14,039 nucleotides of DNA from Synergistaceae bacterium (GTDB lineage Bacteria > Synergistota > Synergistia > Synergistales > Synergistaceae): assembly GCA_012727545.1 (NCBI GenBank), contig JAAYHA010000274.1, forward strand, positions 1 to 14,039, in the 5' to 3' direction. The number at the start of each line of letters is the position of its first letter. Positions within the stretch are counted from its first letter, which is position 1. Under the pieces are notes generated by a model. It did not search any database. It was not told where the DNA came from and saw only the letters and a program-made list of their open reading frames with translations. Shown one piece after another: positions 1 to 8,200 of this stretch. Made by a program: the position numbers and the translations under genes.

Positions 1-115
1 TGAAAAGGGAATAGACATGAATCTTGAGAGGCGGAACCGGTCAGTCGCCCTGGTAGCCAACATTCCGCTCAAGAGCTCACAAAGGCCAGTAAGAGGAAGA
101 AAAAAGAATGGCTGA
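1..115 (+). CDS. minE: MinE, cell division topological specificity factor (C-terminal fragment)
   Basis: Only the last 37 codons are present, read from base 2 to a TGA at 113-115; the gene begins left of the window. The peptide has the form EKGIDMNLERRNRSVALVAN followed by IPLK and a basic tail. This matches the end of MinE, where an acidic/hydrophobic strand leads into a 'VALVANIP'-like strand of the dimeric topological-specificity domain. MinE drives the pole-to-pole oscillation of MinCD on the inner membrane, so that FtsZ rings form only at mid-cell; minC and minD would be expected just upstream but cannot be seen. The stop overlaps the rodA start by 8 bases, so the two are probably translated together. 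Codon use matches the rest of the window. The identification rests on a short but distinctive motif. Confidence 0.8.
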   Translation, partial: EKGIDMNLERRNRSVALVANIPLKSSQRPVRGRKKNG

Positions 116-1220
116 AAAGAGCGGCAGTAGCTGGAGGGAGATCAGAGCCAACATTGATCTGCTAATGCTGTTTGCCACAATCGCTCTCTTTCTTCTTGGA
201 ATTTCTGCAATTTACAGTGCGAGTGCCAATAAGGCTTTCGCCCTCTCTTCTTTTGCTGTTCGCCAGCTAATGTGGGGCGGGGCAAGTGCAGTAATTTACG
301 TAATTGTATTAAGGATAGGCTATGTTAGGTTCCTGGACTTTGCCGGACCGCTCTTTGCACTGATGATGGTCGTTTTGATCCTGCTTTTGGCAGTGGGGTA
401 TACTTCAAAGGGATCTCAGAGTTGGTTCAACTTTGGCTTTATACGAGTTCAGCCCTCTGAAATAGGCAAAGTAATATTGGCATTGGCACTGGCGCAGATC
501 TGTTCCAAGATCCCTCCGACAGAAATAAAAGGAATAGCTGCGGCTATAGGTATCGGAGGAGTAATGATAGTGCTGATACTTCTTCAGCCCGACCTCGGAA
601 GCTCCCTTGTCTACTCAGTTATGCTTTTTGCCGTGCTGGTCGCTGCCGGAGCTCCCGTGAAATTCCTGTCGGGAATAGTTATTTCGATCCTGGCGATGCT
701 GCCCGTCGCGTGGATGTTTCTAAAGCCCTATCAAAAAATGAGGCTTATGGTATTTCTTGATCCCACGATTGACCCCCAGGGGGCGGGGTATAATGTAATA
801 CAGTCAAGGATAGCTGTGGGATCCGGAGGCCTTTTCGGAAAAGGATTCCTTCACGGTACCCAGGGCAAGCTTCACTTTTTGCCTGAACCCCACACTGATT
901 TTATCTTCAGCGTATTTTCTGAAGAGTTCGGCTTTATAGGCTGTCTGGTAGTTTTAGCACTTTTTACAATATTGCTTTTAAGGATGCTCAACGTTGCGTA
1001 TTACACGAAGGACACCAGGGGAAAACTGCTTTCGGCAGGAATCGTTGGATGGATATGGTTCCAAATGACGGAAAGCATTGGTATGAGCATGGGACTGCTC
1101 CCTGTGACCGGTCTGCCCCTCCCGCTCTTCAGCTACGGAGGAAGCTCGCTATTGGCGGTGGCAATAGCATTGGGACTGATCCAGAGCGTGGTCATAGTAT
1201 CAAGAGAGGGCAGGTTTTAA
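108..1220 (+). CDS. rodA: RodA, SEDS-family peptidoglycan glycosyltransferase
   Basis: A 370-residue polytopic membrane protein, the same length as E. coli RodA. RodA polymerises lipid II into glycan strands with a class B PBP (PBP2) in the cell-elongation machinery at the inner membrane. Family landmarks appear in order: a first membrane helix near residues 16-36, VQPSE at 114-118, QPDLGSS at 160-166, the loop 'FLDP..DPQGAGYNVIQS' around 217-233, a GSGGLFGKG stretch near 238-246, PHTDFIF with Asp264 (equivalent to the essential Asp262 of E. coli RodA), and the C-terminal PVTGLPLPLFSYGGSS. The PLP..SYGGSS form and the absence of extra N-terminal sequence fit RodA better than FtsW, though FtsW and SpoVE share the fold. 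The ATG at 108 has an AGGA about 11 bases upstream and overlaps the minE stop, implying coupled translation. mrdA is not in view. Confidence 0.93.
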   Translation: MAEKSGSSWREIRANIDLLMLFATIALFLLGISAIYSASANKAFALSSFAVRQLMWGGASAVIYVIVLRIGYVRFLDFAGPLFALMMVVLILLLAVGYTSKGSQSWFNFGFIRVQPSEIGKVILALALAQICSKIPPTEIKGIAAAIGIGGVMIVLILLQPDLGSSLVYSVMLFAVLVAAGAPVKFLSGIVISILAMLPVAWMFLKPYQKMRLMVFLDPTIDPQGAGYNVIQSRIAVGSGGLFGKGFLHGTQGKLHFLPEPHTDFIFSVFSEEFGFIGCLVVLALFTILLLRMLNVAYYTKDTRGKLLSAGIVGWIWFQMTESIGMSMGLLPVTGLPLPLFSYGGSSLLAVAIALGLIQSVVIVSREGRF

Positions 1221-1221
1221 T

Positions 1222-1252
1222 TTGAGATTACACGGACGGAATGTTCGATAAT
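1222..1252 (+). promoter_or_regulatory. Possible sigma-70-type promoter ahead of the radical SAM operon
   Basis: TTGAGA at 1222-1227 (5 of 6 matches to the -35 consensus) and GATAAT at 1247-1252 (5 of 6 to the -10) lie in the first intergenic gap after rodA. The 19-base spacer is longer than the ideal 17. An alternative -10, TAAAAT at 1263-1268, has no good -35. The gap is the only break between the minE-rodA segment and the seven-gene run, which makes a promoter here plausible, but the sequence alone is weak support. Confidence 0.25.
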
Positions 1253-1275
1253 TCCTGACCGGTAAAATTTAGAGA

Positions 1276-1307
1276 GCAGGGATGTTTCTGTCTTGAACAC
1301 TCCCTGC
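1276..1307 (+). promoter_or_regulatory. Leader hairpin just upstream of the radical SAM gene
   Basis: GCAGGGA at 1276-1282 pairs perfectly with TCCCTGC at 1301-1307. The stem continues inward with TGTTT (1283-1287) against GAACA (1295-1299, one G-U pair), with C1300 bulged and a 7-base loop at 1288-1294. The 12-pair stem ends three bases before the AGGAGG ribosome binding site. No T-run follows, so it is not a standard intrinsic terminator. It could set mRNA stability or translation of the next gene, or be a remnant terminator. The base pairing is seen directly; the role is inferred. Confidence 0.45.
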
Positions 1308-1310
1308 ATC

Positions 1311-1316
1311 AGGAGG
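1311..1316 (+). promoter_or_regulatory. Ribosome binding site fixing the radical SAM start
   Basis: AGGAGG lies 9 bases before the ATG at 1326. An in-frame TTG at 1293 falls inside the loop and 3' arm of the leader hairpin and has only a weak AGGGA upstream. The ATG is therefore the better start, giving a 594-residue protein instead of 605. Confidence 0.8.
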
Positions 1317-1325
1317 ATCATCAAT

Positions 1326-3110
1326 ATGTTATCAGAAAGAGGGGCTGACCCTCGCAGAGCTATCCTTGCTTCGGTCAAAAGGCCTTCAAGGTATACAGGA
1401 GGCGAGTGGGGAAGCGGCCCGGTGAAAAGCCCAGACTCAGATCTAGTCAGGGTCTGTTATGCTTTTCCTGATGTATACGAAGTGGGAATGAGCTACCTGG
1501 GATACCAGATACTCTACGGACTGACCAAGACCCTTCCGTTTGCCGATGCAGAAAGGGTCTATACCCCGTGGCCGGACATGGAGGAGGCCCTGAGGTCATC
1601 GGGCACAAAGCTTTGGGCACTTGAAAGCAGGAGGCCTGTTTCGGAGTTTGATGTCGTCGGCTTCACCCTTCAGTATGAACTCTCTTATACCAACATCCTG
1701 ACCATACTGGATCTTGCAAGGGTCCCTTTTCGTTCTGAAAATCGAAAAGAGGGAGACCCAATTGTGATCGCGGGGGGTCCGGGTGCACTTGCTCCGGAGC
1801 CTATGTCGCCGTTTATCGATGCGTTCTGCGTTGGAGACGGAGAGATACTGGTACCTGAGGTACTAAGGGCGATACATGAACTGAAAGGCAGGAGCCGGGA
1901 CGAAAAGATACGTGCGCTTTCAAAGATAGAAGGAGTCTATGTTCCCCTGATCAAACCGGATAAACCGGTGATGAGAAGGATAGCCGAAGACCTCGACTCA
2001 GTTTTTTACAATAAAGACATGATAGTGCCAAACACCGGCATTGTACATGACCGGATAGCGGTACAGGTCTTCAAAGGCTGCACCAGGGGATGCCGTTTCT
2101 GCCAGGCAGGCATGATAGACAGGCCTGTAAGGGAAAGAAGCGCAGCGTCTGTTGCTGCTCAGGTGGAAGAGCTCCTTCAGAAGACAGGATGGGAAGAAGT
2201 AGGACTGCTCTCACTTGCAACATGTGACTGGAGCGAGATGGGCGAGATACTTAAAAGATTTGGTCCCATGCTTAAAAACAATCAGATCAAGCTAAGCCTT
2301 CCAAGCCTAAGGGTCGACGCCTTCTCGGTCAATATGGCAGCTGAACTTGAGTCGATCCGTAAGGGCGGACTTACCTTTGCCCCGGAAGCAGGGACACAGC
2401 GCATGAGGAATGTCATAAACAAGGGCGTTTCTGACGAGGACATAGAAGCTGCACTCGAAGCGACTTTTTCCCATGGCTGGGAGAGGGTCAAGCTCTATTT
2501 TATGATGGGACTTCCCACGGAGATGGACGAAGACCTTGCAGGCATACATGAGATATGCAACAAGGCAGTCTCAATAGCAAAAAGACACAAGCGCCGGGGG
2601 GATGTAAGCGTGTCACTTGCAGGCTTTGTTCCAAAAGCCCATACACCCTTTCAGTGGGAAGCACAGCTTGACCGCCACACCCTGCGGGAGCGGGGAAGGT
2701 GGGTAAAGAACAACATCAGGAACCGTAAGGTGTCCATATCCTACCATGAGCCCGAGCAGACCTATATAGAAGGCGTATTTGCGCGTGGTGATGCCAGGCT
2801 TGCAGATGCAGTTGAAGAAGCGTGGAAAAGAGGAGAGCGGTTTGACGGATGGTCGGAATTCTTCAATTTCGAAAGATGGATGCAAGTCTTTGATGATCTT
2901 GGAATAGACCCTGACTCATATGCATGCAGGGAAAGGAGCCTCGACGAGATCCTTCCATGGGACCACATAGATTCGGGAGTTTCAAAGCAGTTCCTTCTGA
3001 GAGAGAGGGAAAGAGCTCTGAGCGGAGATGTGACACGCGACTGCAGGGAAGGGTGCAACGCTTGCGGCTGGCAGGGAAGAACTGCCGTGAAAGGTTGCTC
3101 AGATGCCTAG
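1326..3110 (+). CDS. Radical SAM protein, TIGR03960-like (B12-binding-type N-terminus)
   Basis: A 594-residue protein of unknown precise function. The N-terminal half (about 1-230) resembles the cobalamin-binding-like Rossmann region of this family ('YAFPDVYEVGMSYLG', then 'VIAGGPGALAPEPM' and 'FCVGDGE'), but has no DxHxxG cobalamin signature. The radical SAM core starts with the [4Fe-4S] motif CTRGCRFC, cysteines 252, 256 and 259, preceded by 'AVQVFKG'. It continues with 'FAPEAGTQRMRNVINKG' and 'KLYFMMGLPTE', typical of the SAM-binding barrel. A second CX3CX2C sits at the C-terminus (Cys573, 577, 580, with Cys591 near the end) and may hold another Fe-S cluster or zinc. The ATG at 1326 is chosen for its AGGAGG site. 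The last 8 bases overlap the DUF2344 gene, the usual partner of this family, and in some species the two are fused. An RNA or ribosome modification role is only a guess from neighbours. Confidence 0.88.
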   Translation: MLSERGADPRRAILASVKRPSRYTGGEWGSGPVKSPDSDLVRVCYAFPDVYEVGMSYLGYQILYGLTKTLPFADAERVYTPWPDMEEALRSSGTKLWALESRRPVSEFDVVGFTLQYELSYTNILTILDLARVPFRSENRKEGDPIVIAGGPGALAPEPMSPFIDAFCVGDGEILVPEVLRAIHELKGRSRDEKIRALSKIEGVYVPLIKPDKPVMRRIAEDLDSVFYNKDMIVPNTGIVHDRIAVQVFKGCTRGCRFCQAGMIDRPVRERSAASVAAQVEELLQKTGWEEVGLLSLATCDWSEMGEILKRFGPMLKNNQIKLSLPSLRVDAFSVNMAAELESIRKGGLTFAPEAGTQRMRNVINKGVSDEDIEAALEATFSHGWERVKLYFMMGLPTEMDEDLAGIHEICNKAVSIAKRHKRRGDVSVSLAGFVPKAHTPFQWEAQLDRHTLRERGRWVKNNIRNRKVSISYHEPEQTYIEGVFARGDARLADAVEEAWKRGERFDGWSEFFNFERWMQVFDDLGIDPDSYACRERSLDEILPWDHIDSGVSKQFLLRERERALSGDVTRDCREGCNACGWQGRTAVKGCSDA

Positions 3111-3705
3111 GATAAGAATAATTTTCGAAAAAAAGGGTTGGATAACCTTCTTAAATCACCTTGACCTGCCGGTCTTATTTTCAAGGGCTGCAAGAAGGGC
3201 AGGGCTCTCACAGGAATTTACACAGGGCTTTTCACCCCACCCGCATATCAGCCTTGGCCCTGCGCTTGCTGCAGGAGTTGAAGGTGTTCAGGAACCCGCT
3301 GATTTCTGGTTCAATGAGTGGGATGATTCCTGCTCAGTAAGATGGAACGACAAGCTCCCCGAGGGGATACAGATATTGAAACATGCCGAAGTTGAGGGGC
3401 CGTCACTTTCAAAGCTGGCGACAGCGGCAATATACAGGATAAGCGGCGTTGGCTTCGAGCTTGGGAGCGATGCTCTGGAGACGCTTCAAAAGGAGATCGC
3501 GAGAACGGGGATACTCTATGGAGCCTCTATCGATAAAGGTTCTGCGGTGCTTACTGTAGGCGATCTCGAACACTGCGGAGCCGGAAATCTTGTAAGGAGC
3601 CTCAAAGAAGAGGGAATATGCGAGGGATGGAAAGATCTTTATCTTATCCGAGAATGTGTAGGTACCTGGGATGCCGAAACCGGCACCATACTGCCGCTCA
3701 TTTGA
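3103..3705 (+). CDS. DUF2344 / TIGR03936-like protein, radical SAM partner
   Basis: A 200-residue soluble protein. The N-terminus has the family pattern: a basic strand 'RIRIIFEKKGWITFLNHLDL', a helix 'LFSRAARRAGL', and the signature 'TQGFSPHPHISLGPALAAGVEG' (split here across residues 40-61). The rest is weakly conserved, with mixed helix and strand character and no recognisable catalytic motif. The biochemical function is unknown to me. The family is consistently found next to, or fused to, TIGR03960-type radical SAM proteins and near ribonuclease G and ribosomal genes, so it may present substrate to the radical SAM enzyme; that is inference. The ATG at 3103 lies inside the end of the upstream gene (8-base overlap), giving translational coupling, and rng follows 16 bases later. 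Confidence 0.85.
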   Translation: MPRIRIIFEKKGWITFLNHLDLPVLFSRAARRAGLSQEFTQGFSPHPHISLGPALAAGVEGVQEPADFWFNEWDDSCSVRWNDKLPEGIQILKHAEVEGPSLSKLATAAIYRISGVGFELGSDALETLQKEIARTGILYGASIDKGSAVLTVGDLEHCGAGNLVRSLKEEGICEGWKDLYLIRECVGTWDAETGTILPLI

Positions 3706-3709
3706 TCCT

Positions 3710-3714
3710 GGAGG
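3710..3714 (+). promoter_or_regulatory. Ribosome binding site fixing the rng start
   Basis: GGAGG ends 7 bases before the ATG at 3722. In-frame ATGs at 3671 (inside the DUF2344 gene, no site upstream) and 3716 (one base from GGAGG) are less likely starts. Confidence 0.75.
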
Positions 3715-3721
3715 AATGAAC

Positions 3722-5230
3722 ATGACATCATTCGAACCGACAAAAAAAATAGTAGCAAATCTGATCGACCCCGAAGAGATCAGGATCGCCATCCTCGATG
3801 ACAAGGGCAAACTTTATGATTTCTTCGTTGAAAGAATGCTTGAGCATCAGAGGACAGGAGAGATATACAAGGCCAGGGTGGACAGCGTCCTTCCCGGCAT
3901 GCATTCCGCATTTTTAAACCTTGGGGATGGAAGGAATGGTTTTCTCTATCTTGATGACGTGCGTGGCATCGATGTAAAACCGGGGATCGAAATGCTGGTC
4001 CAGGTAGTCAAAAATGCGAGAAAGGGCAAAGGAGCCCGTGTCTCTCCAAGGATATCGCTGGCAGGCAGGTACATGGTGCTCATTCCTGACGGACATGAGA
4101 CAGGCGTATCCAAACGGATAGAGGATAATGATGAGAGGGCCCGCCTGAGATCGATATCGAAAGAGATACGTCCGGATAGCTTCGGAATAATAATCAGGAC
4201 AGTGGCAGAGGGCTGCGACAAAGAAAGCCTTGAAAATGACGTACAGGATCTCCTCGCCCAGTGGGATACCATAAAGCGCTACGCAGAAAAAAACAGTGCC
4301 CCATGCCTGATACACAAGGATCTTGGCCTGCTGGAGCGAGTTCTCAGGGATGATCTGACAGAGGACATAGACGAGATAGTTGTAGATACTGAAGAGGACA
4401 GGGATAATATCCAGTCTTTTGCAGAGCGTTTCTTTCCCGGCAAAAATATCGAAGTAAACCTCTACAAAGGCAAAACCCCGGTATTTGACGTATACAACAT
4501 CGAAAACCAACTGCTGGAGCTGCAGGACAGGAAGGTCTGGCTTTCTTCCGGAGCATATCTTGTCATTGATCAGACCGAGGCCCTTACGGTAATTGATGTA
4601 AATACCGGAAAATTCGTGGGCTCGAAGAACCTCAAAGATACGATCTTCAGGACAAACATGGAAGCAGCCGAGGAAATAGCAAGGCAGCTCAGACTTCGCG
4701 CCATAGGCGGGATAATTGTCGTAGATTTTATTGATATGGACACAGAAGAGTCGAACCAGGAACTTATCCACGAGCTGCATGAGCTGTTCAGAAACGACAG
4801 ATGCAAGGCAAGGGTCTATGGAGTGACAGGTCTGGGGCTTGTAGAGATAACAAGAAAAAGAGCCAGGACAGATATTAGAGCCGCTCTCAGCCATGGCTGT
4901 CCCTTCTGCGGAGGCTTAGGCTGGGTCCCGCGTGAAGAGAGCATAGCTCTTCAGATAAAGAGATTCATAAGGAAGATTACTATGTCTTCAAGATCTGAGG
5001 CCCTCCTGATCGAAGCATACTCATCCATTGCGGAATATATAGCCGAGACCTTCCTGGCATCATGGGAAGAGGAATTCGACAAAAAAATATTTATCAGGGG
5101 CTGTCCGGAGTTCTCATGGGGAAAATTCAGGCTTGATGCTCAGGGAAGCCTGGTACAGATAGAACACAGGATAAACGCACTACAGAAAAGAGAGGGCTGG
5201 GCAATTGTACATAAGTCGTCTTCAGCTTAA
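3722..5230 (+). CDS. rng: Ribonuclease G (RNase E/G family endoribonuclease)
   Basis: With the start at 3722 the protein has 502 residues, close to E. coli RNase G (489) and lacking the long C-terminal scaffold of RNase E. It is a single-strand-specific endonuclease that cuts AU-rich RNA and matures the 5' end of 16S rRNA. An S1-like RNA-binding domain begins near residue 46 ('GEIYKARVDSVLPGMHSAFL'). The DNase I-like catalytic domain carries 'EALTVIDVNTGKFVG' with Asp292 and 'IIVVDFIDMD' with Asp335. Their 43-residue spacing equals that of the catalytic Asp303 and Asp346 of RNase E. The zinc-link motif CPFCGG has Cys393 and Cys396, which would join two monomers. The last 26 bases overlap the start of smc. 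Nothing is missing or broken; assignment to G rather than E is by length. Confidence 0.93.
   Translation: MTSFEPTKKIVANLIDPEEIRIAILDDKGKLYDFFVERMLEHQRTGEIYKARVDSVLPGMHSAFLNLGDGRNGFLYLDDVRGIDVKPGIEMLVQVVKNARKGKGARVSPRISLAGRYMVLIPDGHETGVSKRIEDNDERARLRSISKEIRPDSFGIIIRTVAEGCDKESLENDVQDLLAQWDTIKRYAEKNSAPCLIHKDLGLLERVLRDDLTEDIDEIVVDTEEDRDNIQSFAERFFPGKNIEVNLYKGKTPVFDVYNIENQLLELQDRKVWLSSGAYLVIDQTEALTVIDVNTGKFVGSKNLKDTIFRTNMEAAEEIARQLRLRAIGGIIVVDFIDMDTEESNQELIHELHELFRNDRCKARVYGVTGLGLVEITRKRARTDIRAALSHGCPFCGGLGWVPREESIALQIKRFIRKITMSSRSEALLIEAYSSIAEYIAETFLASWEEEFDKKIFIRGCPEFSWGKFRLDAQGSLVQIEHRINALQKREGWAIVHKSSSA
5191..5196 (+). promoter_or_regulatory. Ribosome binding site for the TTG start of smc
   Basis: AGAGGG lies 8 bases before TTG at 5205, inside the end of rng. 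No ATG or GTG is available before the conserved N-terminal strand and 'GFKSF' motif, so TTG is the supported start. Confidence 0.55.
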
Positions 5231-8200
5231 GGGATTTAAGAGTTTCGGCGGATCCCACGACCTTATACTCTCATCGGGATTCACGGCAATAGTAGGGCCA
5301 AACGGAAGCGGCAAGAGCAACATACTTGATGCGCTCAGATGGTCGTTGGGCGACAGCCACGCCGGGCGGCTCCGCATATCGAGGCAGAGCGACCTACTTT
5401 TTCAGGGATCCATCAGCCTCCCGTCAGCAAAAGAAGCGGAGGTCCTCCTTCAGCTAAGGGAAGATTCAAGGGCCTGTACAGTAAAAAGAAGAGTTACAGC
5501 CCCTGACGGAAATACGATGCTTTTTGTCGATAATTCCAGAAAAACACTGATCGAGCTGGATGAGACGAAAAGGGACTGGAAGCTTGAGGGAGACAGGTTT
5601 GCTTTCATTGGCCAGGGAGAAGTTGCCGAGGTCATCCAGCAGAGACCTCTGGCGAGAAGGATGCGCCTTGAATCCCTGTTCGGAATAGATGTCTACAGGA
5701 AGAGGCGCATGGACGCTTCTGACAGGCTTGTTACCGTTAAAGAGGAATATGAGCAGCTGAGGAACGTTATGGCAGAACTGCAGGCACGCCGTGAAGAGAT
5801 CGCTCCCGAAGTTCGGAGAGCGTCAGAGCTGAGGGAGATACTCGATAAGATCGAGGAGGAGAGAAAGCTTTTATACTGGCTGCGAAGGAACAGGTCAGAG
5901 CTTTTGATCGTGGAACTCGATGAAAGCCTCGAAGAATATAAAAAAGAACAGTCAGTCGTGCTGGGCTGGTCTGACCTATGGAAAAAAGCACTGACAAAAC
6001 TGGAAAACGACCTTGTTTTGCTTTCCAGGGAAAAGCAGCAGCAGACCTGGGAGCTGGAACAGAGCAAAAAGAGTTACGACGGGCTGATAAAATCCGGATA
6101 TGCCTCTGCATCAAACCTGAAAGCTTCAAAAGAAAGGCTTGACCAGGCAGCGGAGGAACGAAGAAAAGCAAAAGAGCACATGGAAGTTCTCCTGGAAGAG
6201 CAGAAAAAGACTCAGGAAGAGAATAAAAAAGCACGGGAAGAACTTGAAGCGGGACAAAAGGCACTTGAAAAAATAGAGAAAAAATGGCAGGAATACAACC
6301 TCCGGCTCAAAGAAGAAAAAGAGCAGAGGGAAGCCTGGAACAATGAAAAAGGCCGTTTGGAGGCCGAACTGCAGCAGATCAGAGCGAAACTTTCATTTCT
6401 GGGCAAAGACCTGCTCGAGATCAGGAATAAAAAAGCGGGTGCACCAGACCCCGGCAAAGATATAGATGCAGAGATAAAGAAGCTGGGAAGAGAGAGAGAC
6501 ATGCTGTTAAAAGAGCAGGATGAGATAGTCTCCCTTCACGGTGATCTCTATGCCAAAGTCCAGACCCTTGCGGCAGAACTGCAGCGAGCCAGAAGAGAAG
6601 CCTCCAACTCAAGGTCAAAGCTCAACGAGGTTACAGAGGCAATGCAGGCAGACCTCTACCCCCGCCCCGTACAGTACCTTCTCTCCGCAGCAAGGCTGAA
6701 CAGGCTTGATGCCTCGCCCCATGCCGTAGTGGATGTCTTTACCTGTGATCCGATCTACTCGACTGCGCTTGAGGCCTACCTTGGAGGCAGGCAGTTCCAG
6801 CTTCTGGTAGAAGATCTTGAAGAAGCCGGCCGATGCATAGACAAACTGAAAGTCAACGCAATAGGGAGGGCTACATTCCTCCCCCTTGAAAGATGCCGGC
6901 CCAGGTATCCCGACAAGCAGTTCAGGCTGCCCAAAGAAGGAGTAACCGGATGGGCGATAGATCTGCTCAAAGTAGATGAACACTGGCTCCCCGCAATTCA
7001 GCAGATAATGGGCGACCTTCTGATCGTTGAATCTTACGCAGTCGGGCAGGAACTGGTCAGGTCAGGCTTCAAAGGACCCGTTGCCACGCTTGAGGGAGAT
7101 GTTTTCCAGCCGGGAGGAACTGTATCAGGCGGAAGATCGCAAAAATCAGGGAAGACAATAGAAATGAAGGCCCAGTTGGTGAAGCTTGAGCAGGATGCCG
7201 CAAGGTTCACATCAACTGCGGAACATCTGGCGAAAGAGTTCAAAGATGCGGAAGCACAGGAGCTAAGGGTATCAGAGCAGAAGGAAGATTATACAAGGCG
7301 GATAAGGGAATTTGACGGAAGGATCGCCCTTCTTGATGATGAAAAAGCCTCTTACTCAAAGGAGCAGAAGAGGATGGAGGGAGAACGGGGAAGGATACTG
7401 GAAGCGGTCGCAGAGGCTGGCAGACAGTGGAACTCCGTGCTTGCGTCCCTTTCTGAACTTGAGAAAAAATGGGACAGTCCTTCAAAACTCGAGGATGACC
7501 ATCTGATCATTGAAGAGAGAGAGAGGCTTCGCTCAGAAGCTGCCGTTATGGCAGAGAGGCTAAGCTCCAGGTTCGCACTCATGGAGAGGGTCAGCAATGA
7601 GATCAGGTCCGAAGAGCGCAAGATATGGAGTCTGGATGAAGAGATGTCAGAGCTTGACCAGAGATGTGTCCGCGAGAGGGCCGGACTTGCAAGGGTAGGT
7701 AAGGGCTGTCTTGAGATATTTGAAAGAAGGAAGGTACTCACGGAAGAGATAGAAAGGCACGTAAGCGGTTTCTCAAAGCTGGAATCGAAAAGGGACCTGA
7801 TAAGAAAAAAAACGGCCTCTGCCGACCTGCGCTCAAGATCCGCCCTCGAAAAAGTCTCTGCTTTTGAAATCAAGAGGGGAGAGACTGAGAGGGAGCTTGA
7901 GGAACTGATCAACACATGGGAAGATCAGTACCCATATCCGGGAGGATCGGCACTGCCTGAGGATGAGGATATTGAGGATCTCAGAAAGAACATTCGCGAC
8001 GGCGACAGGAAGATCAAAGCATTCGGCGAAGTTGACATGGGAGTGTTGTCAGAGGACAGAAACCTCAGGGACAGGCTTGCCTTCATGGGCGAGCACCTTG
8101 ATGACGTAAGGGCCAGCGCAGCGGAGCTTGAAAAACTCATTGCAGATGCAGACAGGCAGGCATATAAAGTTTTCTCGGATGCGCTCCAGGAGGTGGACAA

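Noticed and set aside
1276..1307. Leader hairpin read as an intrinsic terminator for rodA
   Set aside because: No T-run follows the stem; the next bases are the spacer and ribosome site of the following gene.
1293..1325. TTG at 1293 as start of the radical SAM protein
   Set aside because: It sits inside the hairpin with a weak ribosome site, whereas ATG at 1326 has AGGAGG at ideal spacing and gives the expected family N-terminus.
3914..4894. Long antisense open frame of 326 codons opposite rng
   Set aside because: It lies fully within rng, whose catalytic motifs are intact. The antisense peptide is rich in Cys, Tyr and Phe without domain logic, and codon bias on the + strand explains the lack of antisense stops.
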